64,000 bases of DNA from Alphaproteobacteria bacterium (GCA_022820945.1 JAJEEP010000047.1:40766-104765), one strand, 5' to 3'; numbered from the stretch's first letter, positions 44,626 through 55,310 are shown. The notes: generated by a model from the letters alone, not told the origin. Made by a program: numbers and translations.

Positions 44626-44700
44626 CGCGCTTATGCTCGCGCCGTGGTCCGGGCGCCGCGCGCACGATTCGGCGGCATGCGAGGAGGGGAGGGCACCCGT

Positions 44701-47298
44701 ATGAACGCGACTCATGCGCATCCATCCAGCATAGGCTGTGGCCGAAACGGATTGAGGGGTCAGGTAAAGACCCTATTCGCTTCGCTTGCCGTCTTGGCCG
44801 TACTGGGGGTGAGTGCCGCAGAAGCCGGCTCCCTCGCGCCCGGCCCACGCGTGGTCGCCGAATTCGACCGGAGCTTTATCGAGCGTTCGGGCGCACAGAC
44901 GCTCGAAGAGCTGTTGAATACCGGCATCACCCGCTACTTCCTCACCGGGGGGCAGGCGCTGCTGGTCCTGGTCGATGGCAGGCCGTACTCCACTACCGGC
45001 GGCGATCTGGAACCCCTGCCCCTCTCGGCCGTCGAGCGCATCGAGATTCTCGGCGGCGACAGCCTGGGCACTCTCGGCGCCGGCACGCTGCGCGGCGCGC
45101 TCAATATCGTGCTCAGGAAGGACCTGGACGGCTTCGAGACGCGCGCGGTCATGCGCATGCCGAGCCGGGCAGGCGGCGACGGCCGGCAGGGCAGCGTCTT
45201 CTGGGGCGGCACGGTCGGCGAGGGACGCATGACCCTGGGCGCGGACGTCATCGACCGACAGGAAATCCCCGGCTGGAGCCGGGTGCACAGCAGATCCGAA
45301 TGGGACAATGCCGAAGAATTCAGCCAGGCGAAGAATGTCAGCGTCAGCGGCAACACCGTTTTCGTCGTCAAGCAGGATGAAAGCGGCGAGAGGGAGCTGG
45401 ACGAGAACGGCGATCCTTTACCGAAAAGGTCGGTCGCGTTGGGGGACTGCGACCCGGAGCATGGCTACGTCCGCGGGCTCCGCAACCCACCCGGCATTAC
45501 CTCGGGCGACCTGGGCTGCGGTTACGCCTATGGCAACGTCTGGTGGGACACCAGGAGCCGAGAGCAGCAGACCGCCATCGTGGACCTGGACCATCCCCTC
45601 GGCGAGGATGCCGAACTGCATCTAGACGCGAACTTCACGCAATACGAGACGAACCTCCGCTATGCGCCGTCGGTCGATGTTTTCTCCTTCGATCTGCCCA
45701 GCACGGACAGCAACAACGACGGTGTACCGGACTTGCTGGAGGCGATTAATGCCGCAGCGGCGGAGGCCGGCTCGGACTTTCGGGCGGACTTGACCGACAG
45801 GTTCTCGGTTGGTCACCGCCTGGTCGGCCACGGCAACCGGCACTGGGTGACCGAGGGAGAGCAATACGACATCTCACTGGGCGTCGAGGGCCGACTGTCG
45901 GAGGCTCTGGGCTACGATGCGCGCTTCGACGCCTATCGGTGGGACAGTCTTGAGACCGGTGTCAATCTGGTGCATGCCAAGACCATAAGGGAGAGAATCA
46001 GAGCGGGAGAGTACGATCTCGAAGACCCGTTTTCCGACGACCAGGCGCATCTGGATGCCATAAGGGACAGCAGGGTCCGGCAGGAGGAGGATTCGGGTGC
46101 AGAATCCCTTTCGGCCCGGCTGGCGCTGGAGGGATCCGGCTTCGCGATCGGCGGCCGCGATGCGGTATGGACGACAGGGATCGAGCTGGGCAGTTTCGAA
46201 GCGCATCAACTCCTTCGGTTTCGCAGCCTCGACGGCGCGACCTACAATGTGACCGAAGTGCTTGGAGCCGGCGGGGTAAGCTACGCCGGCGAGCGCAAAT
46301 CCGTGGCAGTGTTTGGAGAAGCACTGGTTCCGGTGGCCGATCGGCTGGACCTCAGAGTCGCGGGACGCGGCGTCGAGCTCGACGACGTGGGCGGGCTGGG
46401 GACGTGGCGCCTAGGGGCCGAATACCGGGCAACCGACATCGTGACTCTGCGCAGCTCCTGGATCACGGGAGAGTCGTCGCCGGCAATGGTGTATCTCTAC
46501 AGCACCGAGGTGCAGGGCCATCCCTACGTCGTGTGCGATCCGGGCTCCGGTCCCCCGCCCCGCGAGTGTGCAGCGCCGAATCCCCGTCAGGTGACGCAGG
46601 AGCTCTCAGGCAACACCGACCTCGATCCTGTGAACTCGGAAAGGCTCTCCTTCGGTGCCGAGGCGCGCGAGGGGCCGTTCTTCCTGGCCGGGGAATGGTA
46701 CCGGCAGAATACGTCTGACGGGGTGGGGCTGAACACCGCCACCTGGGCCATGCTGAATCTGCCTGTTTGTGTGGACGGCGCCATGGTGAACTGCATCGAG
46801 CGCCAGGGCGGCGACATCACCATCCACCGGGGCTTCGATAATATCGCCGAGTCCGAGATCTCGGGCGTCAATGCCCGCTTCGGCGCGGGCTTCAGGACGA
46901 GTTGGGGCGTAGTCGGCATGCGCGGGGCCTGGCGGTACGTCATTGACGCCGAACGGCGCTACGCGGGCGTGGAGAGCCCTTACGTCATCGCCCGGAATGC
47001 CTTCCGCGTCGGGGTCCTGGTGAAGCGCGGCAGCCTGAGCGCGATCTGGACCGCCAATTACCGCTCGGATTTTGAGAACGAGTCGCGCACCGGAACCTTC
47101 GAGTCCTGGACCGGTCACGACGTGGTGCTGGACTGGGCCGATCCGCTGGGGCTTGACGGCACGCGGTTCTCGGCCGGCGCGTTCAATATCACCGACACGC
47201 CGCTTACGACGGACACCGCCAACCCCAACAGCACGGACGGACCCACCGCAGCCGGCTGGGGGCGCACCTTCTTCCTCACATTCAACATGCGGTTTTGA
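44701..47298 (+). CDS. TonB-dependent outer-membrane receptor
   Basis: The 865-residue protein has a Sec signal (core LFASLAVLAVLGVSAAEA), a plug with LVLVDGRPY and VERIEILGGDSLGTLGAG near 100-125, and a long beta-barrel ending in the typical terminal Phe (FLTFNMRF). The plug looks shortened: TLEELLNTG passes quickly to the DGRPY strand. A calcium-like loop STDSNNDGVPD lies near 335. The ATG at 44701 follows a GGAGGGGAGGG SD. It would import a ligand too large for porins (siderophore, glycan or peptide). No matching importer genes are adjacent. Confidence 0.9.
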   Translation: MNATHAHPSSIGCGRNGLRGQVKTLFASLAVLAVLGVSAAEAGSLAPGPRVVAEFDRSFIERSGAQTLEELLNTGITRYFLTGGQALLVLVDGRPYSTTGGDLEPLPLSAVERIEILGGDSLGTLGAGTLRGALNIVLRKDLDGFETRAVMRMPSRAGGDGRQGSVFWGGTVGEGRMTLGADVIDRQEIPGWSRVHSRSEWDNAEEFSQAKNVSVSGNTVFVVKQDESGERELDENGDPLPKRSVALGDCDPEHGYVRGLRNPPGITSGDLGCGYAYGNVWWDTRSREQQTAIVDLDHPLGEDAELHLDANFTQYETNLRYAPSVDVFSFDLPSTDSNNDGVPDLLEAINAAAAEAGSDFRADLTDRFSVGHRLVGHGNRHWVTEGEQYDISLGVEGRLSEALGYDARFDAYRWDSLETGVNLVHAKTIRERIRAGEYDLEDPFSDDQAHLDAIRDSRVRQEEDSGAESLSARLALEGSGFAIGGRDAVWTTGIELGSFEAHQLLRFRSLDGATYNVTEVLGAGGVSYAGERKSVAVFGEALVPVADRLDLRVAGRGVELDDVGGLGTWRLGAEYRATDIVTLRSSWITGESSPAMVYLYSTEVQGHPYVVCDPGSGPPPRECAAPNPRQVTQELSGNTDLDPVNSERLSFGAEAREGPFFLAGEWYRQNTSDGVGLNTATWAMLNLPVCVDGAMVNCIERQGGDITIHRGFDNIAESEISGVNARFGAGFRTSWGVVGMRGAWRYVIDAERRYAGVESPYVIARNAFRVGVLVKRGSLSAIWTANYRSDFENESRTGTFESWTGHDVVLDWADPLGLDGTRFSAGAFNITDTPLTTDTANPNSTDGPTAAGWGRTFFLTFNMRF

Positions 47299-47451
47299 GC
47301 AGGGAACGCGCCCGCCCGCGAATCCCAGCTAGTCATCAAACGGTTCCTCACATTCGACACCTACCCTAGGGCACGGAACCGAGGCTATCCTGCCGCTCGG
47401 AGCGTCAGGGCCGCAACCACATCCAGTCTTGGACACTCTGGAAGTCATGAC

Positions 47452-48108
47452 ATGACGACGCCAACGCTCGTCCTCTGGGGTGCGGGCACGATGCGGACCC
47501 ACCGCCCCCTGTGGCTCGCCGAGGAATTGGGCCTCGACTACGATCACCGCCCGATCGGCCCGCGCACCGGCGAGACCAGAACCGACGAATTCCTGGCCAT
47601 CAACCCGCGGCACAAGATCCCCGCGATGGTCCACGGCGATGTCTGCCTGACCGAGAGCGCCGCGATCATGTCGTACATGACCGAGACCTTTCCGGTGCCG
47701 GATCACGTCCATGTGCCCGACGACGCGCTCGGGCGGGCGCGGCTGCTCGAATGGTGCTTCTTCACCATGAGCGAGCTCGACGCCAACGCGATCTACAGCA
47801 TCCGGCGCCACGGCGACCTGGTCGAGATCTACGGCTCCTCGCCGATCGCCGTCCGCGCGGCGATCGAGTATTTCGACCACCAGCTCGAATGCATGGAGGA
47901 ACGGATCGCCGGCGCCGGCCAATTCCTGATGGGGGAGAAGATCAGCGTCGCCGACATTCTTTTCATGTCCTGCCTGGACGCCGCCGAGCACTACGAGCTC
48001 GCCTTGCCGGACTGGCTGCACGACTACCGCATCCGCATGCGGGCGCGCCCGGCCTACGCGGCGACCTATCCGCGCAACTATGGCGGGCGCAGCGCGCCGG
48101 AGGTCTGA
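47452..48108 (+). CDS. Glutathione S-transferase family protein
   Basis: The 218-residue protein has an N-terminal thioredoxin-like domain ending in IPAMVHGDVCLTESAAIMSYM near 60-80 and the helical C-terminal domain with the N-capping SVADILFMSCLDAAEH near 166. The catalytic residue near the start is probably Thr or Arg in GTMRTHRPL rather than a clear Ser. It is followed after only 3 bp by a CoA transferase gene, as in many catabolic pairs. Confidence 0.88.
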   Translation: MTTPTLVLWGAGTMRTHRPLWLAEELGLDYDHRPIGPRTGETRTDEFLAINPRHKIPAMVHGDVCLTESAAIMSYMTETFPVPDHVHVPDDALGRARLLEWCFFTMSELDANAIYSIRRHGDLVEIYGSSPIAVRAAIEYFDHQLECMEERIAGAGQFLMGEKISVADILFMSCLDAAEHYELALPDWLHDYRIRMRARPAYAATYPRNYGGRSAPEV

Positions 48109-48111
48109 GCC

Positions 48112-49314
48112 ATGCCCGGCCCGCTCGACGGCGTCCGCATTCTCGACCTGACGACCATGGTTTCCGGCCCGGTGGCGACCATGATGCTCGCCGACCAGGG
48201 CGCCGACGTGATCAAGATCGAAGCACCGGCCGGCGACATCATGCGCCAGTACGGTGTCATCCACCGCGGCATGTCCGCCACCTTCCTGTCCTGCAACCGC
48301 TCGAAGCGCTCGCTCTGCGTCGACCTCAAGACCGCCGAGGGCCTCGCCATCGTGCGCAAGCTCGCCGCGACCGCCGACGTGCTGGTGCAGAACTTCCGCC
48401 CCGGCGCGATCGAGCGCATGGGTCTCGGCGAGGGCATCGTTCGAGACCTCAAGCCCGACATAATCTTCGTCTCGATCAGCGGCTTCGGCGAGTCGGGGCC
48501 CTATGCACACCAGCGGGTCTACGATGGGGTCATCCAGGCGCTTTGCGGACTCTGCGACATTCAGACCGATAGCGAGACGGGCCGCCCGCACATGGTGCGC
48601 ACCATCGTTCCCGACAAGACGACATCGTTGACCGCAGCGCAGGCGATCACGGCGGCGCTGTTCGCGCGCGAACGCACCGGCAAGGGCCAGCACGTCCGCC
48701 TCGCCATGCTCGACACCATGGTCGCCTACCTGTGGCCGGAGGCGAGTTCGCCGCTGACCTTTCTCGACAACGAGCAGGACCCGGCGCAGGAGCAAGCGGG
48801 GCCCGATCTGATCTTCCGCACCGCCGACGGCTACATCACCGCAGCCGCCGTCACGGACGCGGAATGGGCGGGGATGTGCCGCGCCTTCGGCCGCGAGGAG
48901 TTGATCGCAGACCCGCGCTTCAGGACCGCCACCGCGCGCGGCCACAACCGGACCGAGCGCCGGACGATCATGAATCGGGAGATCGCCAGGTGGCCGACGG
49001 CGGAAATCCTCGCGCGTCTCGACCGCGAGACCGTCCCCGCCGCACCGGTGCTGAGCCGCGCCGCGGTGATCGCGGACGCCCAGGTGGTTGAGAACGGCAT
49101 CATCGAGGTGCGCGCGGACCCCGAGCTTGGCCCGGTGCGCCAGCCAAGGCCTGCGGCCCGTTTCGCCGAGACCCCGGCCGAGATCCGGTCTATTGCGCCC
49201 TGGCTCGGCGCCGACAACGCTGCGATCCTGGCAGAGCTCGGCTACGACGAAGCCGGCATCGCGCGGCTCGCCGAGGACCGGGTGGTTCATCGGCAGGAGC
49301 CGGAGACCGGCTAA
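48112..49314 (+). CDS. CaiB/BaiF (class III) CoA transferase
   Basis: The 400-residue enzyme belongs to the formyl-CoA:oxalate transferase-type family and moves CoA between carboxylic acids. The start GVRILDLTTMVSGP, VIKIEAPAGD near 44, NRSKRSLCVDLK near 63, VLVQNFRPGAIERMG near 90 and the probable catalytic Asp in RVYDGVIQALCGL near 140 are typical. The 3' end overlaps the convergent acetyltransferase gene by 4 bp. Which acid is activated is unknown. Confidence 0.92.
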   Translation: MPGPLDGVRILDLTTMVSGPVATMMLADQGADVIKIEAPAGDIMRQYGVIHRGMSATFLSCNRSKRSLCVDLKTAEGLAIVRKLAATADVLVQNFRPGAIERMGLGEGIVRDLKPDIIFVSISGFGESGPYAHQRVYDGVIQALCGLCDIQTDSETGRPHMVRTIVPDKTTSLTAAQAITAALFARERTGKGQHVRLAMLDTMVAYLWPEASSPLTFLDNEQDPAQEQAGPDLIFRTADGYITAAAVTDAEWAGMCRAFGREELIADPRFRTATARGHNRTERRTIMNREIARWPTAEILARLDRETVPAAPVLSRAAVIADAQVVENGIIEVRADPELGPVRQPRPAARFAETPAEIRSIAPWLGADNAAILAELGYDEAGIARLAEDRVVHRQEPETG

Positions 49315-49865
49315 CCGCTGCTGCCGGAAGCCTGTGTCCGCGCTTCGACATGGTGGCGGAGGTCGGGCCAGCCATAGGCACACTCGCTGAGGACGACGCC
49401 GTGAAACGGCTCTTCGCGCGTCGCGACGAGGATGCCGCCCATGGCCTCGTAGAAGAAGCGTGCCGGGTTCCCCGCCAGGACCCAGACCAGGGCGCTCCGG
49501 CCGCCGGCAGTCCGGAGTGCCGAGAACATCGCGCCGAGCAAACGCCGGCCGTGCCCCGCGCCCTGGTGTTCCGGCAGGACATAGAGCGTGTAGACCTCCC
49601 CGTCGTAGGGCAGGTTTATCGGCCGCGCGCAGCCGGCGTTGGCAAAGCCGACGACGCGGGAGTCCGGTCCCTCGGCCACCCGCGTGATCGTGCCATCCCG
49701 TGAGTCGCGCAGGACCCGGCGCCAGCTCTCGGTGTGGCTCGTGCGGGACAGGCCCAGGAGCGTCCGGTCCGGAATCAGGCCGGCATAGGTGTCACGCCAC
49801 GTCTCGACCTGGATGTCGGCGATCGCGGCGGCGTCCGACAGGTCCGCTGCTCTGATCCGCACCAT
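49311..49865 (-). CDS. GNAT family N-acetyltransferase
   Basis: This is a 184-residue acyl-CoA-dependent acetyltransferase. The acetyl-CoA binding segment VYTLYVLPEHQGAGHGRRLL lies near 98-117. The ATG at 49865 begins the family-like MVRIRAADLSDAAAIADIQ; the longer frame to 50156 would run through the neighbouring intergenic region. The substrate is unknown. Confidence 0.87.
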   Translation of the reverse strand: MVRIRAADLSDAAAIADIQVETWRDTYAGLIPDRTLLGLSRTSHTESWRRVLRDSRDGTITRVAEGPDSRVVGFANAGCARPINLPYDGEVYTLYVLPEHQGAGHGRRLLGAMFSALRTAGGRSALVWVLAGNPARFFYEAMGGILVATREEPFHGVVLSECAYGWPDLRHHVEARTQASGSSG

Positions 49866-49993
49866 GACCCCGGGATAGCACAAGAGACCGCCGTAGCGAA
49901 CGTCCGCATTGGCCGCCCATCCAGAGACTCCTCCCAAATCCCTCGACGCCAACGGTCTCTGAGCGGCTTGGTGGAAAAGCCGATAACAGCCGA

Positions 49994-50458
49994 CTACTGC
50001 GCATCCTCCATCTTCATCTCGTCGTGATCCATGTCGCCGCCGTGGTCCTTCATATCCCCGTGCATGTGTTCGGTTTCGCCGGAGGCCGTACCGAAATCGA
50101 GCTTCTTGACGACGCGGTCGCGGGTCGTGCCGCTGACGTCGAGGGTCAACGCCCACTCGCCCAGCATCTCAAGCTCCAGCGTGGCGGTGTAGTGGCCGGG
50201 CATTGAGGCGGGCGCCGCCTTCACGGGTCTCACGTTGTGAGCCAGCGGCATCGAGGGCATGTCGGCCTTGACGACGACCTCGGCGCCCTCCACAGGGTCG
50301 CCGCTCTTCTTGCCCTTCAGCATGATCGTGCAGTCGTAGGTCAGCTTTTCCGCCGCCGGCGTGCAGCTCACGTCCGCCGCCACGCGCTCGCCCGCCAGGG
50401 CGGGGCCGCCCGCCATCAGTGCCGCCGAGAGCGCCACAGCTGCTATCGATAAACGCAT
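49994..50458 (-). CDS. YtkA/FixH-like secreted protein with His/Met-rich tail
   Basis: The 154-residue protein has a Sec signal (cleavage near ALAGER), one beta-sandwich-like domain with MPSMPLAHNVRPVKA and GHYTATLELEMLGEWAL (YtkA/FixH-like), and a C-terminal tail from about 130 with EHMHGDMKDHGG and MDHDEMKMED. Clustered His, Met and Asp suggest metal (copper or nickel) binding. It follows livF by 3 bp with a GGGGAGGG SD, so it belongs to the twin Liv operon. Its role in transport or metal handling is inferred and not established. Confidence 0.72.
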   Translation of the reverse strand: MRLSIAAVALSAALMAGGPALAGERVAADVSCTPAAEKLTYDCTIMLKGKKSGDPVEGAEVVVKADMPSMPLAHNVRPVKAAPASMPGHYTATLELEMLGEWALTLDVSGTTRDRVVKKLDFGTASGETEHMHGDMKDHGGDMDHDEMKMEDAQ

Positions 50459-50461
50459 CGC

Positions 50462-51178
50462 TCACCCTCCCCTTTGCAGACCCAGATAGGCACTGACCAG
50501 CAGCTCGTGTTCGGCGAGCGCCGCAGCCTCGCCGTCCAGTATGATCCGCCCGCTTTCCAGCACGTAGCCCCTGTCCGCGATCGCCAGCGCCTGTCGGACG
50601 TTCTGCTCCACCAGCAGGATGGTCACGCCCGTATCCCGCAACCGCGCGATCAGGGCGAAGACCTCCTGCGCGGCGATGGGGGCGAGGCCGAGCGAAGGCT
50701 CGTCCAGCATCAGCAGCTTCGGTCGGGCCATCAGCCCGCGCGCCAGCGCCAGCATCTGGGCCTGCCCGCCGCTCAGCGCCGAGCCGCGTTCGTCGAGCCT
50801 GTCGCGCAGCATCGGGAAGAATTCGAGCACGCGGTCGATGTCCGCCTCGGCCCTGGCGCGACCGGGCACGTTGTAGGCACCGAGCCGCAGGTTTTGCGCG
50901 ATGGTGAGCCCGCCGAAGATCAGGCGTCCCTCCGGCACCTGCACGATTCCGCGCCGCATGATCCGATGCGGCGGCAAGCGCGCGATGTGTTGTCCCAGGA
51001 AGCGAATCTCCCCAGCGGCGGGCCGCTCGATGCCGCACACCGCATGCATGGTCGAGCTCTTGCCGGCGCCGTTGGCGCCGATCAGCGCGACGATCTCGCC
51101 CTCCTCGACTTCCAACGACACGCCCTGAACAGCGCGCACCTTGCCGTAGCTGACGCGCAGGTCGCTGACCTCAAGCAT
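50462..51178 (-). CDS. livF: ABC transporter ATP-binding protein LivF (second set of the twin operon)
   Basis: The 238-residue ATPase starts MLEVSDLRVSYG, has Walker A GANGAGKSSTM near 36, signature LSGGQAQMLALARGL near 140 and Walker B LLMLDEPSLGLAPI. ATG 51178 is chosen as the family start; an ATG at 51187 or a TTG at 51196 is possible. The start overlaps livG of the same set by 8 bp. Confidence 0.92.
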   Translation of the reverse strand: MLEVSDLRVSYGKVRAVQGVSLEVEEGEIVALIGANGAGKSSTMHAVCGIERPAAGEIRFLGQHIARLPPHRIMRRGIVQVPEGRLIFGGLTIAQNLRLGAYNVPGRARAEADIDRVLEFFPMLRDRLDERGSALSGGQAQMLALARGLMARPKLLMLDEPSLGLAPIAAQEVFALIARLRDTGVTILLVEQNVRQALAIADRGYVLESGRIILDGEAAALAEHELLVSAYLGLQRGG

Positions 51179-51926
51179 GGGTCGCATCCCGGCCAAGATA
51201 GGCCTCCAGCACCTCGGCCTGCTGCAGGACTTCGTCCGGCGCGCCGTCGGCGATCTTGCGGCCGAAGTTGAGCACGCAGAGGCGCTGACACAACGCCGAG
51301 ATCAAGTCGAGCTTGTGCTCGATGACGATGCAGGTGCGCCCCGGCAGCGCGAAGTCGCGGATGAGCACGGCCATCTCCGCCGTCTCGGCCGGGGTCATGC
51401 CGCCTGCCGGCTCATCCAGGAGCAGCAGCGCCGGAGAGCGCACAAGCGCACGAGCCAGCTCGAGCCGGCGCTGATCGGGCAGCGGCAGGCCGCCCGCGAG
51501 CAGGTCTCGCCGATCGGCGAGGCCGACCGCGTCGAGCAGCCGATCGATCTCCTCCCTCCGCGCTCGCTCGGCCATCGACCGGTTCGACAGCAGTTCCAGG
51601 GGCCCGACGCCGGGCAGACTGTGCTGCGCCACCCAGACGTTCTCGCGCACGCTCATGCGCTTGTAGATGCGGAGGTTCTGGAAGGTCCGCGCGATGCCGT
51701 GGTGGACGATCCGGGTCGGCGTGCTGCGGGTGATGTCCTCGTCGCGCAGAAGAATGCGGCCGGCATCCGGCGGATGGACTCCGGTGATCACGTTGAACAG
51801 CGTCGTCTTGCCCGAGCCGTTGGGACCGATGAGGCCCACCACCTCGCCATCGGCAATCGCGAGATCGAGCGCCTCCAGGGCCGCGACGCCCCCGAAGGAC
51901 CGGCTCAGGCTTTCAATTCGCAGCAC
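51171..51926 (-). CDS. livG: ABC transporter ATP-binding protein LivG (second set of the twin operon)
   Basis: The 251-residue ATPase has Walker A GPNGSGKTTLFNVI near 36, Q-loop ARTFQN, a degenerate signature LPLPDQRRLELARAL and Walker B LLLLDEPAGGMTPAE. The GTG start at 51926 overlaps the end of livM by 14 bp. Confidence 0.92.
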   Translation of the reverse strand: MLRIESLSRSFGGVAALEALDLAIADGEVVGLIGPNGSGKTTLFNVITGVHPPDAGRILLRDEDITRSTPTRIVHHGIARTFQNLRIYKRMSVRENVWVAQHSLPGVGPLELLSNRSMAERARREEIDRLLDAVGLADRRDLLAGGLPLPDQRRLELARALVRSPALLLLDEPAGGMTPAETAEMAVLIRDFALPGRTCIVIEHKLDLISALCQRLCVLNFGRKIADGAPDEVLQQAEVLEAYLGRDATHA

Positions 51927-52824
51927 GCAGAAACCCTCGCCACTGCCCGCGTAGCCAGTGTACGGCGGCCTCGTCCAGCAGCCCGCGCGGCCTCACGATG
52001 AGCAGCACGGCGACCAGGCCGCCGAAGACGATCATCCGATAGCCGGAGATCGCGCGGATCGACTCCAGCAGGCCGATATCGATGGCGACGCCGATCAACG
52101 GCCCGAACGCCGTTCCCAGGCCGCCGATCAAGCCGTAGGCCAGGCCGTGCACGCCCAGCATCACGTTGAAGATCTTGGGCTCGACGTAGGTTGTGAGGTG
52201 GGCGTAGAGGGCGCCCCCGATGCCGGCGACGACACCGGCCATGACGACGGCCAAAATCTTGTACAGGTTGACGTTGAGCCCTTGCATCTCCGTCAGCATC
52301 GGGTCCTCGCCGATCATCCGGAAGATGGCGCCCAGGCGGGAGCGTTCGAGGATCAGGAAGCCGATCAGGACCACCGCCAGCAGCCCGTAGATGATCAGCA
52401 GGTACTCGAAGTCCGAGACGTTGCTGTCGTAGATGGCCCGAATGTCGCGAAACCCGTCTGAGCCGTCGGGTCCCACCAGCTCGCCGTCGATCTCGACCTG
52501 GTAGGTGAAGATTTCGAGGATCAGCCGCACCATCTCGGCGAAGGCGAGCGTCGCCACGGAGAAGTAGAGCCCGCGCAGCCGCACCGTCGGGATCGCCACC
52601 ACCAATCCCGCCGCTCCGGCGAGAAGCGCGCCCCACAGCAGGCCGAGCCAGATCGGCCAGCCCCACATCGCGGTCGCGATGCCAGAGGCGTAGGCGCTGA
52701 CGGCGAAGAACGCCTGCTGGCCGAACGAAATCTCGCCGACCACGAGCAGGAGATAGGCCGAGAGCGCGATGAACGAGATCATCCCGATGTTGGAGAGCAC
52801 CGCGATGAGATAGATGCTGTCCAT
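51913..52824 (-). CDS. livM: Branched-chain amino acid-type ABC permease LivM (second set)
   Basis: The 303-residue permease shows GEISFGQQAFFAVSAYAS near 30, VRLRGLYFSVATLAFAEM near 80 and the coupling segment FRMIGEDPMLTEMQGLNVN near 187. A soluble loop with DGSDGFRDIRAIYDS lies near 125. It follows the second livH by 3 bp and overlaps livG by 14 bp. Confidence 0.93.
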   Translation of the reverse strand: MDSIYLIAVLSNIGMISFIALSAYLLLVVGEISFGQQAFFAVSAYASGIATAMWGWPIWLGLLWGALLAGAAGLVVAIPTVRLRGLYFSVATLAFAEMVRLILEIFTYQVEIDGELVGPDGSDGFRDIRAIYDSNVSDFEYLLIIYGLLAVVLIGFLILERSRLGAIFRMIGEDPMLTEMQGLNVNLYKILAVVMAGVVAGIGGALYAHLTTYVEPKIFNVMLGVHGLAYGLIGGLGTAFGPLIGVAIDIGLLESIRAISGYRMIVFGGLVAVLLIVRPRGLLDEAAVHWLRGQWRGFLRAAN

Positions 52825-52827
52825 CGC

Positions 52828-53727
52828 TCACACCCGCCGCGTCGCAGCCTGCTCGCGCTCGACCGCCAGCTGGCCCATGAGGCCGCCGGGCCGGAAGACC
52901 AGGAACAGGAACAGCAGGAGGTAAGCGGAGAGATCGCGATACTCGGTGCCCAGGTACCAGAGGCTCTGGGCCTCGACGATGCCGAGCAGCAGCCCGCCCA
53001 AAATCGCACCGGGGATCGACCCCATGCCGCCCAGCATCATGGCGATCAGCCCCTTGAACGTGGCCCATAGGCCGAAGAGCGGCGTGATCTGACCGTCCGC
53101 GCTCACGATCAGATAGGCGGCAACGCCGCCGAAGGCGGACGCAATGACGAAGGCCAGAGACATCACCGCGCCGACGTTGATGCCCATGAAGCGCGCCGCG
53201 CGCGGGTCCTCGGAGACGGCGCGGAGCGCAAGGCCGAAGCGGGTGTACTGCAGCAGCCAGTGGAGCAGCAGGGTCATCACCGCCGCGCAGGCGAACATCA
53301 CGACGTGCTCCAGCCTGAAGAAGAACGGGCCCAGGTCGACCGGATCGGCTGCGATCATGGGCGGGAAAAAGTAGGTCCGGTCGGGGAACACCACGGTCAC
53401 GATCTCTTCGAGCTGCATCCAGATGACGAAGCTCGAGACCATGGATGCCACCGCCGCGCCCCGGCGAATGGCTCGGAAGCACAGGCGCTCGACATAGATT
53501 CCGACAATCACCGCGCCCACCACGGTGGCGGCGGCAATGGCCACGGCGTTGGCCTTGAATTCGAGATAGACCAGCGTGCCGACGAACGCGCCGACCATGA
53601 TCGACGGCCCGTAGGAGAGATTGAGCCGGCGCATGACGCCGAAAATCAGGGTGAATCCTATGGCGAGCAGCGCATAGGACGAGCCCAGCATGATGCCGTC
53701 GAGGCAGTTCTGGATGAAATCAACCAC
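52828..53727 (-). CDS. livH: Branched-chain amino acid-type ABC permease LivH (second set)
   Basis: The 299-residue permease has GIMLGSSYALLAIGFTLIFG near 10, NLSYG near 36 and the coupling segment LRAVSEDPRAARFMGINVG near 180. The GTG start at 53727 follows a GAAGAGG SD and lies 51 bp after the first-set livF. That gap is the widest within the downstream half of the operon. Confidence 0.93.
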   Translation of the reverse strand: MVDFIQNCLDGIMLGSSYALLAIGFTLIFGVMRRLNLSYGPSIMVGAFVGTLVYLEFKANAVAIAAATVVGAVIVGIYVERLCFRAIRRGAAVASMVSSFVIWMQLEEIVTVVFPDRTYFFPPMIAADPVDLGPFFFRLEHVVMFACAAVMTLLLHWLLQYTRFGLALRAVSEDPRAARFMGINVGAVMSLAFVIASAFGGVAAYLIVSADGQITPLFGLWATFKGLIAMMLGGMGSIPGAILGGLLLGIVEAQSLWYLGTEYRDLSAYLLLFLFLVFRPGGLMGQLAVEREQAATRRV

Positions 53728-53778
53728 CGACCTCTTCCCGCATCGCTGTCGGAGGTCCGGCCATCGGCGTCGTATGCC

Positions 53779-54538
<760 letters not shown>

Positions 54539-54546
<8 letters not shown>

Positions 54547-55306
54547 GCGCCGCCTCCACGCTGCCGCCGAGATAGGCCTGCTGAACCGCCTGGTCCTCCT
54601 GAATCTCGGACGGCAGGCCTTCGGCGATCTTGCGGCCGAAGTTGAGCACCGCAATGCGGTCGGTCACGCCCATGACGAGCTCCATGACGTGCTCGACCAG
54701 GACGATGGTCATGCCCGCCTCCCGAAGCGCGCGCAGGCGGCCGTCGAGCGCGTGTACTTCTTCCAGGTTCATGCCGGCGGCCGGCTCGTCGAGCAGCAGG
54801 AGCCTCGGCTTGGTCGCCAGCGCCCGGGCCAGCTCGAGGCGGCGCTGCTCGCCGAACGCCAGGTTGGCGGCGAGCTCGTTCCGCTTGTCGATCAGCCCGG
54901 CGAAGTCGAGCTGCTCGTCCACCGCATCGCGTGCGGCGCTCGAGCCGAAGAACCACCGCTTCGCGAAGTTCTCGCTGCGGCGGTCCTCCACGGAGTTCTG
55001 CGCCACCCACAGGTTCTGCCAGACCGTGAGGTGGCCGAAGAGGCGGATGTTCTGAAACGTGCGCGCGACTCCCGCTGCCAGCACCCGGTGCGGCGCAGCG
55101 CCGGTGATGTCGCGGCCCTCGAAGGCGACCTTCCCGCCGGTGACCGACACGACTCCGCAAATCAGGTTTACGGTGGTGCTCTTGCCGGAGCCGTTGGGGC
55201 CGATCAGGCCGAAGATCTCACCCTCTTCGACCGCGAGGTCGAGCTCGTCGACGGCATGCACGCCGCCGAAATGCTTGGTGAGGGTTGTGAGCTCCAGTAT
55301 CGGCAT
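54539..55306 (-). CDS. livG: ABC transporter ATP-binding protein LivG (first set of the twin operon)
   Basis: The 255-residue ATPase has Walker A GPNGSGKSTTVNLI near 37, Q-loop ARTFQNI, a degenerate signature LAFGEQRRLELARAL and Walker B LLLLDEPAAGMNLEE. It begins 4 bp after livM and overlaps livF by 8 bp. Confidence 0.93.
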
Positions 55307-55310
55307 CGCG

